A stretch of 11,609 bases of DNA from JBGTCY01 sp041748615 (lineage in GTDB: Bacteria > Bacteroidota > Bacteroidia > Chitinophagales > CAIOSU01). Positions 5,904 to 11,609 of the stretch are shown here, piece by piece (position 1 is the first letter of the stretch; each line of letters starts with the position of its first letter). Location of the stretch: assembly GCA_041748615.1 (NCBI GenBank), contig JBGTCY010000245.1, positions 1 through 11,609 of the forward strand. The letters run 5' to 3'. The notes beneath the pieces were generated by a model, which saw only the letters and a program-made list of their open reading frames with translations, did no database searches and was not told the origin of the DNA. Both the position numbers and the translations under genes were made by a program.

Positions 5904-7361
5904 TTAAAACCTGAAACCGGTGGTGACCACAAAACTATTACGGATTGTTTCATCCAACGCATCGTTGGCTACAAGGAAATTCACGGCTTTGGTGCGACCT
6001 CTCAGGTAAGCCACATCCACATAAACCTTTTTCAATCTGACTCCCGCCCCAAACGTATAATAGTTGGTGGAGCCGTCATGACTTGTTACAACAACTGCAT
6101 TGCTATATGGACTTGTATGATGGGCAAATCCCGCCCGCAATCTGAAGTTTTCGATAGCCGCTTCCACGCCCATCCTCATAATGTGTCCGGAACGGTAAAA
6201 GGCGTTGACATTACTGTTGATGGTTAATTCAATTTCTTTAAAACTGTTGTCCATTCTGAATTTTGCGCGGCTGTAATCCACCCATTCGTAATCAAATGAG
6301 AAAAAACCATATTTTTTGAAAATCAATCCAAAGCTGGTGACGGTGCGCAAAGGAGTACTCAGGTTATATCTGAATTCACCGAAAGGAGAAGAAAGGTTGT
6401 AGTTGATAGTATCAAAATTGGAAGCAACGCTGCTGTTAAATTCATCATTCATTCCAAAAAGTGTTGGCGAGTGTAATGCCACTCCGAACCTTACCCAATC
6501 ATTCGGACGATAGATAACGCCCATTTTAAAATTCACCCCGACTCCAGCGTTTCTGACTTGCTGACTCATTTCAAAAAAATTAAAACTTTCTGTTGCAAAT
6601 TCAGAGTTCCGCTCAAAATTTCTGATGGTTGACCTGTGCACGATGAAGGGGATTCCAAGATACCCTCCGAAATAAATTTTATGGTTATAATTAGCTGCTA
6701 CGGAAAGTGACATTTCACTGAGCGAGCCTTCTGACTGAACAGAGATTTGCCTGTCCACCATTCCTCCATCCGTTACTGCCGAATAACGTGTTTGGTCATT
6801 CGATAAAGGATTCAGCAAATAGGCATCATAGGCTAAAACAGATTCAAAGCTATTTGTGCCATAGGCGATGTCACTTGAAGCAGTTCCGTCTAAATCCTGC
6901 GCGTAGGTTCTTAAGACACTATTTGAACTGGAACCTGCACGGTAGTATTTGTCTGAATGATAGCTTGCAAGCCTGTTATATCCCAATCCAAAATTGATAG
7001 CTTTCCATTTGCTGTTGCTTTTTCTTTTGCCTGCGGAAAGAACAACTCCCAGGTTTCCCAGATTGAAGTTGAAACGGTCATCGGATGCGGGTGAGTTTTC
7101 TAAAGTTGAATTGTTATTGATGTGGTCAAGTCTGAGTGAAAACATCAAATCCGATTTTCGGAAAAATGCGAGACCGGCAGGATTACTGATAACTGAGGTA
7201 AAATCCGCGCCCATCGCCCCAAATGCTCCCGCAACCCCGATTCCCCGTGCGGTTCCACTGATTTGCAATTCCGAAAAACGCAGGGCGTCATCAGCCGTTT
7301 GTCCAAATAGATTGTCGCATAAAATGATAATTCCAAACAGATAAAACAGGCCTCTTCTCAT
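5904..7361 (-). CDS. OmpP1/FadL-family-like outer-membrane beta-barrel protein
   Basis: This 485-residue exported barrel starts with a signal peptide (MRRGLFYLFGIIILCDNLFG, then QTADDA). The N-terminal region carries the FadL-type hatch signature: LRFSELQISGTARGIGVAGA followed by ADFTSVISNPAGLAFFRKSD, with N60-P61-A62 as the conserved NPA. The rest is a series of amphipathic strands, and the protein ends NSFVVTTGFRF, with a terminal Phe beta-signal. FadL proteins let hydrophobic compounds such as long-chain fatty acids pass the outer membrane; in Bacteroidota the substrates are mostly untested. ATG 7361 gives the only good signal peptide. The gene follows the Trp/Gly-rich secreted protein gene by 60 bases on the same strand with no terminator between, so the two are probably co-transcribed. 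The fadE gene lies further downstream on the same strand, which would fit lipid uptake but does not prove it. Confidence 0.85.
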   Translation of the reverse strand: MRRGLFYLFGIIILCDNLFGQTADDALRFSELQISGTARGIGVAGAFGAMGADFTSVISNPAGLAFFRKSDLMFSLRLDHINNNSTLENSPASDDRFNFNLGNLGVVLSAGKRKSNSKWKAINFGLGYNRLASYHSDKYYRAGSSSNSVLRTYAQDLDGTASSDIAYGTNSFESVLAYDAYLLNPLSNDQTRYSAVTDGGMVDRQISVQSEGSLSEMSLSVAANYNHKIYFGGYLGIPFIVHRSTIRNFERNSEFATESFNFFEMSQQVRNAGVGVNFKMGVIYRPNDWVRFGVALHSPTLFGMNDEFNSSVASNFDTINYNLSSPFGEFRYNLSTPLRTVTSFGLIFKKYGFFSFDYEWVDYSRAKFRMDNSFKEIELTINSNVNAFYRSGHIMRMGVEAAIENFRLRAGFAHHTSPYSNAVVVTSHDGSTNYYTFGAGVRLKKVYVDVAYLRGRTKAVNFLVANDALDETIRNSFVVTTGFRF

Positions 7362-7421
7362 ACTAATGTATTGTATTCAAAAAAAGGAAAAAATTCAAAC
7401 GGCTCACATTCATCAACCAAA

Positions 7422-8891
7422 TTAACGGCTTCTGGGAGATGGACTACTGCCACCTCTTGAAGGCGCACCCTGACCACCGCCTCCACCGGAGGGGGCGGAG
7501 AAACTACCTCCTCTTGAAGGCGCTGAAAAATTTCCGCCTCTTGACGGAGCAGGTTGGTTTCCACCTCTTGAAGGATTCGAAAATCCACCCGGATTTCCAC
7601 CCCTGTTAGAAGGTGTATCGAAGTTACGTTGCTGCGGTACTTTTCCGCCTCTTTGAATGTTAGGATTTCCTTGCTTCGGTTGCATATTCCTTGGGTTGTT
7701 CGGTTCATTGCGCTGTGGCAGTGACTGCCTTGGAGCATTATTGTTATCCCAGGGATTTTGCAGATTTCTATTTGGTTGACCTTTAGGTGCAGGGTCATTT
7801 CTGCGTTCAATTATTCCTCCACCTCTTTGAGGCTGAACATTCCGCTGATTATTTGGCTGCATGGATGGTCCGCGTTGCGGAGTTACTTGCTGCTGCTGAC
7901 GGTTAACCGGAGGTGTCTGCTGCTGTGAAGGTGTTCTTTGAATGGCATCCTGCCTCTGAATGGGTTGTTTATGCCTGGTATCGGGAGATGCGATAACATT
8001 TGGTCTTTTTTCAACTCTGCCCGGCTGTTCCTGCTGAACTCTGCCCGGTGTCTGACTTTCCACCCTGCCGGTGCTGGTAGCAGTTCTGTCGCTTGCAACA
8101 GGAACGGTGTTTCTTGCCGGTTGCTGCATACCTACATAAGGGTCTTGTTTTTCAGCAATGGTGTTTCTTTGCGAAGCAATTCCGGTTGATGATTGTCTCG
8201 GACCGTAAATTGTATTTCTTCCGTAGTTACCAAAACCTCCACCATATAATCCTCCTCCAGCCATTCCACCATACATTCCGTCATAATATCCGTTCCAGTA
8301 GCCATGATTATATCCTGCCCAATATCCGCTGCCATAACCCCATCCGCCCCAGGGTGAACCCCACGGACGATTCCATCCCCAGTGACCACCATACCAGGGT
8401 CTCCAGGGCGAGAACCAGGGGTCCCAGCCCCAACCCCATGAGGGTCCCATCATCCAGGGCGAACCCCAACCGATGCCAACACCAAATCCGCCACCCCATC
8501 CGCCCATCATCCAGGGGTCATAGAACATTCCTGTGTACATGGGGCTGAAATAACCAAAACCCATACAAGGCTGGTAAAACCGTCTCATGCGGGTGGTGTA
8601 ATCATTGCCGAAATTATCGCCATAATAATTATTAGTGATGTAAGTATTTCCCTGTCCATCCGAGTAGGATTCGCTCTGAGGAGTGTTGTAATAATTGTTG
8701 TCATCATAATAACTGTCATCATAATAATCATCGCCATAGTTGCGATAAGTGTCAGTTCTTCCCCTGTCCTGACGAACAACTACCGTTTCATGGACTTCAT
8801 CTTTCGGGGAAAAATAAACATCATCATAAACCTGAGCGAATACAGGAAATGTGGCGAGGAGAGCGGCTAAATAAAGTGTTAAGTTTTTCAT
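7422..8891 (-). CDS. Secreted low-complexity protein: Tyr/Asp-, Trp/Gly- and RGG-rich, function unknown
   Basis: The 489-residue product begins with a clear signal peptide, MKNLTLYLAALLATFPVFAQ, so it is exported to the periplasm, the outer membrane or beyond. Four zones follow: an acidic Tyr/Asp-rich stretch (about 50-70), a Trp/Gly/Tyr/Met/Pro-rich zone (about 105-222, with runs such as GPSWGWGWDPWFSPWRPWYG), a Gln/Arg/Pro/Asn-rich zone (about 230-430), and a C-terminal zone with four PSRGG units (about 430-485). The only Cys is C109; there is no lipobox and no sorting domain. Compositions like this have been labelled 'vitellogenin-like' in Bacteroidota annotations, a label with no functional value. 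A reading frame opens at TTG 8903, but ATG 8891 starts exactly at the signal peptide and is used here. It is first in a probable operon with the FadL-like barrel 60 bases downstream and is divergent from proS. It is likely disordered apart from the aromatic zone. A structural or surface-coating role is a guess. Confidence 0.85.
   Translation of the reverse strand: MKNLTLYLAALLATFPVFAQVYDDVYFSPKDEVHETVVVRQDRGRTDTYRNYGDDYYDDSYYDDNNYYNTPQSESYSDGQGNTYITNNYYGDNFGNDYTTRMRRFYQPCMGFGYFSPMYTGMFYDPWMMGGWGGGFGVGIGWGSPWMMGPSWGWGWDPWFSPWRPWYGGHWGWNRPWGSPWGGWGYGSGYWAGYNHGYWNGYYDGMYGGMAGGGLYGGGFGNYGRNTIYGPRQSSTGIASQRNTIAEKQDPYVGMQQPARNTVPVASDRTATSTGRVESQTPGRVQQEQPGRVEKRPNVIASPDTRHKQPIQRQDAIQRTPSQQQTPPVNRQQQQVTPQRGPSMQPNNQRNVQPQRGGGIIERRNDPAPKGQPNRNLQNPWDNNNAPRQSLPQRNEPNNPRNMQPKQGNPNIQRGGKVPQQRNFDTPSNRGGNPGGFSNPSRGGNQPAPSRGGNFSAPSRGGSFSAPSGGGGGQGAPSRGGSSPSPRSR
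7450..7574. repeat. Intragenic repeat encoding PSRGG units
   Basis: A 14-base core close to CCACCTCTTGAAGG occurs at 7450-7463, 7507-7520, 7534-7547 and 7561-7574, spaced 57, 27 and 27 bases. The 27-base period encodes nine residues of the type PSRGGNFSA on the minus strand. Being in frame and similar at DNA level, the array could expand or contract by slippage or recombination without breaking the gene. Confidence 0.75.
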
Positions 8892-8949
8892 CGTGATAGT
8901 CAATTTGAATGTTTGACTGAATAAATCCCGTTTCGTTTAAAAAGATAAC

Positions 8950-8957
8950 CAAAATTA
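8950..8957 (-). promoter_or_regulatory. Candidate -7 box of the Trp-rich protein/FadL-like operon
   Basis: The minus strand reads TAATTTTG here, an exact TAnnTTTG match. Transcription would start near 8943, about 50 bases before the chosen ATG at 8891. The -33 element is not obvious. It lies 7 bases from the opposing proS box, so the two promoters would share one short region. Confidence 0.4.
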
Positions 8958-8964
8958 TTCTTTC

Positions 8965-8972
8965 TATTTTTG
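8965..8972 (+). promoter_or_regulatory. Candidate -7 box of the proS promoter
   Basis: TATTTTTG matches TAnnTTTG exactly. Transcription would start near 8979 and leave a leader of roughly 33 bases before the proS ATG at 9012. A clear -33 TTTG at the right spacing is missing. If correct, it also rules out translation from the TTG at 8970, which would lie upstream of the transcript start. Confidence 0.45.
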
Positions 8973-9011
8973 TCCACTTCCTTTTTTACAAATAATGTAC
9001 CAAATTGTTTT

Positions 9012-10487
9012 ATGAGTAAAGAGATAACACCCCGCCAGCAGGACTATAGCCAATGGTATAACGACCTTGTCAGAAAAGGTGGACTGGCAGAACATTCGGC
9101 AGTGAGAGGGTGCATGGTGATTAAGCCGCATGGATATGCCATCTGGGAAAAAATGCGGGAGCAATTGGACAGGATGTTTAAAGAAACCGGTCACGTCAAT
9201 GCTTATTTTCCTTTGTTTATTCCAAAAAGTTTTTTGAGCAAAGAAGCCGCGCATGTGGAAGGATTTGCCAAAGAATGTGCGGTTGTGACTCATTATCGCC
9301 TGAAAAATGACCCCGATGGAAAAGGCATTATTGTGGACCCGGAGGCAAAATTGGAAGAGGAACTGATTGTGCGTCCGACTTCCGAAACCATCATTTGGAA
9401 TACCTATAAAGGCTGGGTGCAATCTTACCGCGATCTGCCGATTTTAGTGAATCAATGGGCGAATGTGGTTCGCTGGGAAATGCGTACGCGCCTGTTTTTA
9501 AGAACGGCTGAATTTTTATGGCAGGAAGGTCATACGGCACACGCCACGAAGCAAGAAGCTATCATTGAGGCTGAAAAAATGCTGGAGGTATATGCTGAAT
9601 TTGCTGAAAAATATATGGCAATGCCGGTTTTGAAAGGTGTTAAAAGCCCGAGTGAACGGTTTGCAGGGGCTGTGGAAACCTATTGTATCGAAGCCCTGAT
9701 GCAGGATGGCAAAGCATTACAAGCGGGCACTTCACACTTTTTAGGACAAAATTTTGCGAAGGCATTTGATGTTGTTTTTACCAACAAAGAAGGTCAGCAG
9801 GAACATGTTTGGGCGACATCCTGGGGAGTTTCCACGCGTTTGATTGGCGCTTTGCTGATGGCTCATTCGGATGATGAGGGATTGGTTTTGCCGCCAAAAC
9901 TCGCTCCGGTGCACGTGGTGATTGTACCGATTTACAAAACACCCGAACAGTTAGTGATGATAGCTGAAAAAGCCAATCAAATCAAAAGCGAACTCAAATC
10001 ACTCGGACTAGAAGTGAAGTTTGATGATGATGAAACCCGCAAACCGGGCTGGAAGTTTGCCGAATATGAAATGACCGGAGTGCCGGTTCGCGTTGCCATC
10101 GGTCCCCGCGATATGGAAAACGGGACTGCTGAGGTGGCAAGGCGGGATACGCGGGAAAAACAAGTCATGCAGTTAGACGAGCTGAAAAGCGCTCTTCCCA
10201 AATTGCTGGATGAAATTCAGCAAAATATCTACAACAAAGCTTTGAAATTCAGGGAAGAAAACACCACCAAGGTTGATTCTTTTGATGAGTTTAAAAGTGT
10301 CTTGAATACCAAAGGCGGCTTCCTGCTTGCACATTGGGATGGCACCGCGGAAACGGAAGAAAAAATTAAAGAGTTGACCAAAGCCACCATTCGCTGCATT
10401 CCGATAGATGGCGAAAAAGAACCCGGAGTTTGTGTGTATTCCGGAAAACCTTCAGAAAGAAGAGTGGTGTTTGCCGTAGCGTATTAA
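9012..10487 (+). CDS. proS: Prolyl-tRNA synthetase, eukaryote/archaeal-like type
   Basis: This cytoplasmic class II enzyme charges tRNA-Pro with proline. Its 491 residues fit the short, eukaryote-like (type 3) form without the ~180-residue editing insertion of the E. coli type. The N-terminus MSKEITPRQQDYSQWYNDLV and VRGCMVIKPHGYAIWE are typical of this form. Motif 2 lies around RPTSETIIWNTYKGW (121-135) and VVRWEMRTRLFLRTAEFLWQ (152-171). Motif 3 is GVSTRLIGALLMAHSDDEGL (272-291). The anticodon-binding domain starts at PVHVVIVPIYKTPEQ (about 299). The C-terminal domain ends in AVAY; a terminal Tyr is a known feature of this type. Only two Cys remain in that tail (RCIP and GVCVYSG), so a full four-Cys zinc site looks absent. 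ATG 9012 is chosen over a TTG at 8970 because it begins the conserved N-terminus. The gene is divergent from the Trp-rich protein operon and ends 11 bases from the convergent lipoprotein gene. Confidence 0.97.
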   Translation: MSKEITPRQQDYSQWYNDLVRKGGLAEHSAVRGCMVIKPHGYAIWEKMREQLDRMFKETGHVNAYFPLFIPKSFLSKEAAHVEGFAKECAVVTHYRLKNDPDGKGIIVDPEAKLEEELIVRPTSETIIWNTYKGWVQSYRDLPILVNQWANVVRWEMRTRLFLRTAEFLWQEGHTAHATKQEAIIEAEKMLEVYAEFAEKYMAMPVLKGVKSPSERFAGAVETYCIEALMQDGKALQAGTSHFLGQNFAKAFDVVFTNKEGQQEHVWATSWGVSTRLIGALLMAHSDDEGLVLPPKLAPVHVVIVPIYKTPEQLVMIAEKANQIKSELKSLGLEVKFDDDETRKPGWKFAEYEMTGVPVRVAIGPRDMENGTAEVARRDTREKQVMQLDELKSALPKLLDEIQQNIYNKALKFREENTTKVDSFDEFKSVLNTKGGFLLAHWDGTAETEEKIKELTKATIRCIPIDGEKEPGVCVYSGKPSERRVVFAVAY

Positions 10488-10498
10488 GTGAAGGGGAT

Positions 10499-11320
10499 TT
10501 ATTTCATTCTCACGGTTCTGTCCTGACCTTTCACCTCTTCAATGGCGACATTATCGCAGCAGGTACTTTCAAGTGTGCAATCTTCGCCATAAAAAAGGCT
10601 TCTCTCTCTTAAATCATTGGCTGCGATTTTTGTTTTTCCGCTGCCCACCCAACGGCAATCATTGTATTTCAGCAAGGGTGTGATGATTTCGGCAGTGTAA
10701 GTTCTTCCATCCTCATTAATGCCGGAAGCTGAACCGGTGATTTTATATAAATCATCGAATGAAAACACCGCATTATTTTTTTCTACCAATTCATAGGTAT
10801 ATTCGCACAACCAACTAATCACAAACTCTTCACCGGTATTTTCTTTTTCAGCAGTGATAAATCCATTGTCAACCCGCAGTTCATAATGCGGATTTCCATC
10901 CGCGCTGATGCCCAGATTCGTTAAAGCAATCTGCCCTTCCACACGATAGCCTCTGCTGTAAAAATCAATGAGGGAAATCGCGGCAACAGCGCCTTGTAGA
11001 TGAAAGGAATCAGAAAAAACAACCATCAGTTTTCCGTGAACCGCAAAGTTGAAAAGACCTTTACAACCTACTTCTCCCAAATCAATCAGCAAAGAATCTC
11101 CACTTTTACTGAAGTTGAAACAACTGTCCGTCAGCAACGCTCCTTCCGGTGAAACAGCTATGAAAAAATGACGCAGAATTTCATTGAAACCGGCTTCGGA
11201 TAAAGTGTGATTTTCTGAAGTAAAAACTTCACGGTTGTCGCGCCATTTCTGACAACTATTGCCGAAAATCAGGAAGAAAGAAAAAATCAATACAGGTGTA
11301 ACTCGAAAATATTTTTCCAT
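10499..11320 (-). CDS. Bacteroidota lipoprotein of unknown function
   Basis: The product has 273 residues. A hydrophobic N-terminus (MEKYFRVTPVLIFSFFLIFG) leads to NSCQKW; C23 is the probable lipidated Cys after signal peptidase II cleavage, although the residues before it (GNS) are a loose lipobox. The mature part follows a layout I recognise from many uncharacterised Bacteroidota lipoproteins: a SLLIDLGEVGCKG strand, then HGKLMVVFSD, a central VEGQIALTNLG, then SFDDLYKITGSASGINEDG and TYTAEIITPLLKYNDCRWVG, closing with GEDCTLESTCCDNVAI and VKGQDRTVRMK. In relatives the closing part reads roughly DYGDGxCDNxA. No enzyme motif is visible. The TTG at 11323 precedes ATG 11320; the ATG is preferred. 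It lies 48 bases after folA on the same strand, so read-through is possible, and converges with proS at only 11 bases with no terminator between them. Confidence 0.8.
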   Translation of the reverse strand: MEKYFRVTPVLIFSFFLIFGNSCQKWRDNREVFTSENHTLSEAGFNEILRHFFIAVSPEGALLTDSCFNFSKSGDSLLIDLGEVGCKGLFNFAVHGKLMVVFSDSFHLQGAVAAISLIDFYSRGYRVEGQIALTNLGISADGNPHYELRVDNGFITAEKENTGEEFVISWLCEYTYELVEKNNAVFSFDDLYKITGSASGINEDGRTYTAEIITPLLKYNDCRWVGSGKTKIAANDLRERSLFYGEDCTLESTCCDNVAIEEVKGQDRTVRMK

Positions 11321-11345
11321 CAATCAATTGTTTATGTATTTGTAA

Positions 11346-11358
11346 GATAATGATTATC
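11346..11358. promoter_or_regulatory. Candidate operator: perfect 13-base palindrome GATAATGATTATC
   Basis: GATAAT and ATTATC are exact inverted hexamers around one base. It sits between the folA stop and the lipoprotein start, 25 bases before the ATG on the minus strand. The hexamer arrangement resembles the core of the classical Fur box (GATAAT repeats and ATTATC). Fur sites in Bacteroidota are less well defined, so the regulator remains open. Confidence 0.35.
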
Positions 11359-11368
11359 GTTGGTTGCG

Positions 11369-11609
11369 TCAATATAATTTTCGATAAACCTGGAATGAAT
11401 AATCGTAAGGGTTTTTTTCGTCAGCAGCATGTTTTTCATTTGAAACAAGCTGCCAATTTGCATTTTCAAGAATAGGAAGGAAAGTATCCCCATCAAAATC
11501 CGAGTGAATCCTTGTCAGATAAACACGGTCAGTCATTTTTAAACTCTGCTTGTAGATTTCCGCTCCGCCAATAATGAAAATTTCTTTTCCGGAAAATTGC
11601 CGCGCTTTC
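11369..11609 (-). CDS. folA: Dihydrofolate reductase, C-terminal part (window edge)
   Basis: DHFR reduces dihydrofolate to tetrahydrofolate with NADPH and feeds thymidylate, purine and methionine synthesis in the cytoplasm. The minus-strand frame enters at the right edge and runs 79 residues to TGA at 11371-11369. It carries the conserved KEIFIIGGAEIYKQSLKMTD segment: the IIGGAEIY glycine pair binds the cofactor, and the Tyr is the usual gate residue. DRVYLTRIHSDFDGDTFLP follows, with the D-x-F-P-like region, and then the C-terminal strand pair NPYDYSFQVYRKLY. About the first half, including the N-terminal Met20 loop and substrate-binding Asp/Glu, lies outside the window. The 3' end is intact and normal. 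A lipoprotein gene follows 48 bases downstream on the same strand. Confidence 0.95.
   Translation of the reverse strand, partial: KARQFSGKEIFIIGGAEIYKQSLKMTDRVYLTRIHSDFDGDTFLPILENANWQLVSNEKHAADEKNPYDYSFQVYRKLY

Noticed and set aside
5865..6227. A 120-codon plus-strand open frame opposite the FadL-like gene's 3' end
   Set aside because: It is antisense to a well-supported barrel gene, with no domain and no promoter-like box.
7358..7810. A 150-codon minus-strand open frame overlapping the Trp-rich protein gene
   Set aside because: It is in another frame of a low-complexity region where stop codons are rare. Its product has no signal peptide or family-like motif, and the overlapping gene has a clear signal peptide and the same strand.
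8093..8548. A 151-codon plus-strand open frame opposite the Trp-rich zone
   Set aside because: It is the complement of the W/G/P-rich coding sequence. The translation is Arg/Pro/Ser/His-rich, as expected for an antisense shadow.
8970..9011. Upstream TTG extension of proS by 14 codons
   Set aside because: The added residues have no family match, and the candidate -7 box overlaps the TTG. ATG 9012 begins the conserved N-terminus.
8964..9422. A 152-codon minus-strand open frame opposite the start of proS
   Set aside because: It is antisense to the highly conserved prolyl-tRNA synthetase N-terminus and has no recognisable features.
1..11609. Search for tRNA, rRNA, CRISPR arrays, insertion sequences, phage or toxin-antitoxin genes
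   Set aside because: None was seen. The XRE gene could suggest a toxin-antitoxin pair, but its neighbours are a LytTR regulator and a barrel remnant, and no toxin frame is adjacent.

Overview
The window reads as ordinary chromosome from a member of the Bacteroidota, probably an environmental Chitinophagales/Sphingobacteriales-like lineage. Four things support this: a secreted metallopeptidase with a type IX secretion C-terminal sorting domain, intergenic boxes that match the Bacteroidota -7 consensus TAnnTTTG, starts without Shine-Dalgarno sequences, and lipoprotein and outer-membrane families typical of that phylum. The exact genus cannot be read from the sequence.

Layout from left to right. 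(1) 1-1041: the 3' part of a secreted M43-type zinc metallopeptidase, open at the window edge. (2) 1078-1278: a start-less remnant that encodes only the last strands of an outer-membrane beta-barrel. (3) 1338-2253: two small regulators transcribed divergently, an XRE/Cro-type repressor-like protein (minus) and a stand-alone LytTR DNA-binding protein (plus). (4) 2401-2865: a BCP/PrxQ-type thiol peroxidase. (5) An A/T-rich, repeat-bearing spacer that ends in a strong two-way terminator. (6) 3163-5640 (minus): a very long FadE-type acyl-CoA dehydrogenase. (7) 5904-8891 (minus): a probable two-gene operon for a secreted Trp/Gly-rich and RGG-rich low-complexity protein and a FadL-like outer-membrane barrel. 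(8) 9012-10487 (plus): prolyl-tRNA synthetase, divergent from that operon. (9) 10499-11320 (minus): a Bacteroidota lipoprotein of unknown function. (10) 11369 to the right edge (minus): the C-terminal half of dihydrofolate reductase.

Most of the window is housekeeping or envelope function: translation (proS), folate (folA), peroxide defence (bcp) and fatty-acid oxidation (fadE). The FadL-like barrel and FadE lie on the same strand. They could form a fatty-acid uptake and oxidation module, although a promoter-like box and 263 bases separate them. Several plus- and minus-strand frames begin at TTG codons; in three cases (proS, the Trp-rich protein, the lipoprotein) an ATG a few codons inside fits family N-termini or signal peptides better, and those starts are used here.

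I found no tRNA, rRNA, CRISPR array, insertion sequence or phage gene, and no clear undescribed system. The parts most worth a second look are the Trp/Gly-RGG protein with its barrel partner, the XRE/LytTR pair with its palindromic spacer, the barrel-gene remnant, and the 13-base palindrome between folA and the lipoprotein gene.
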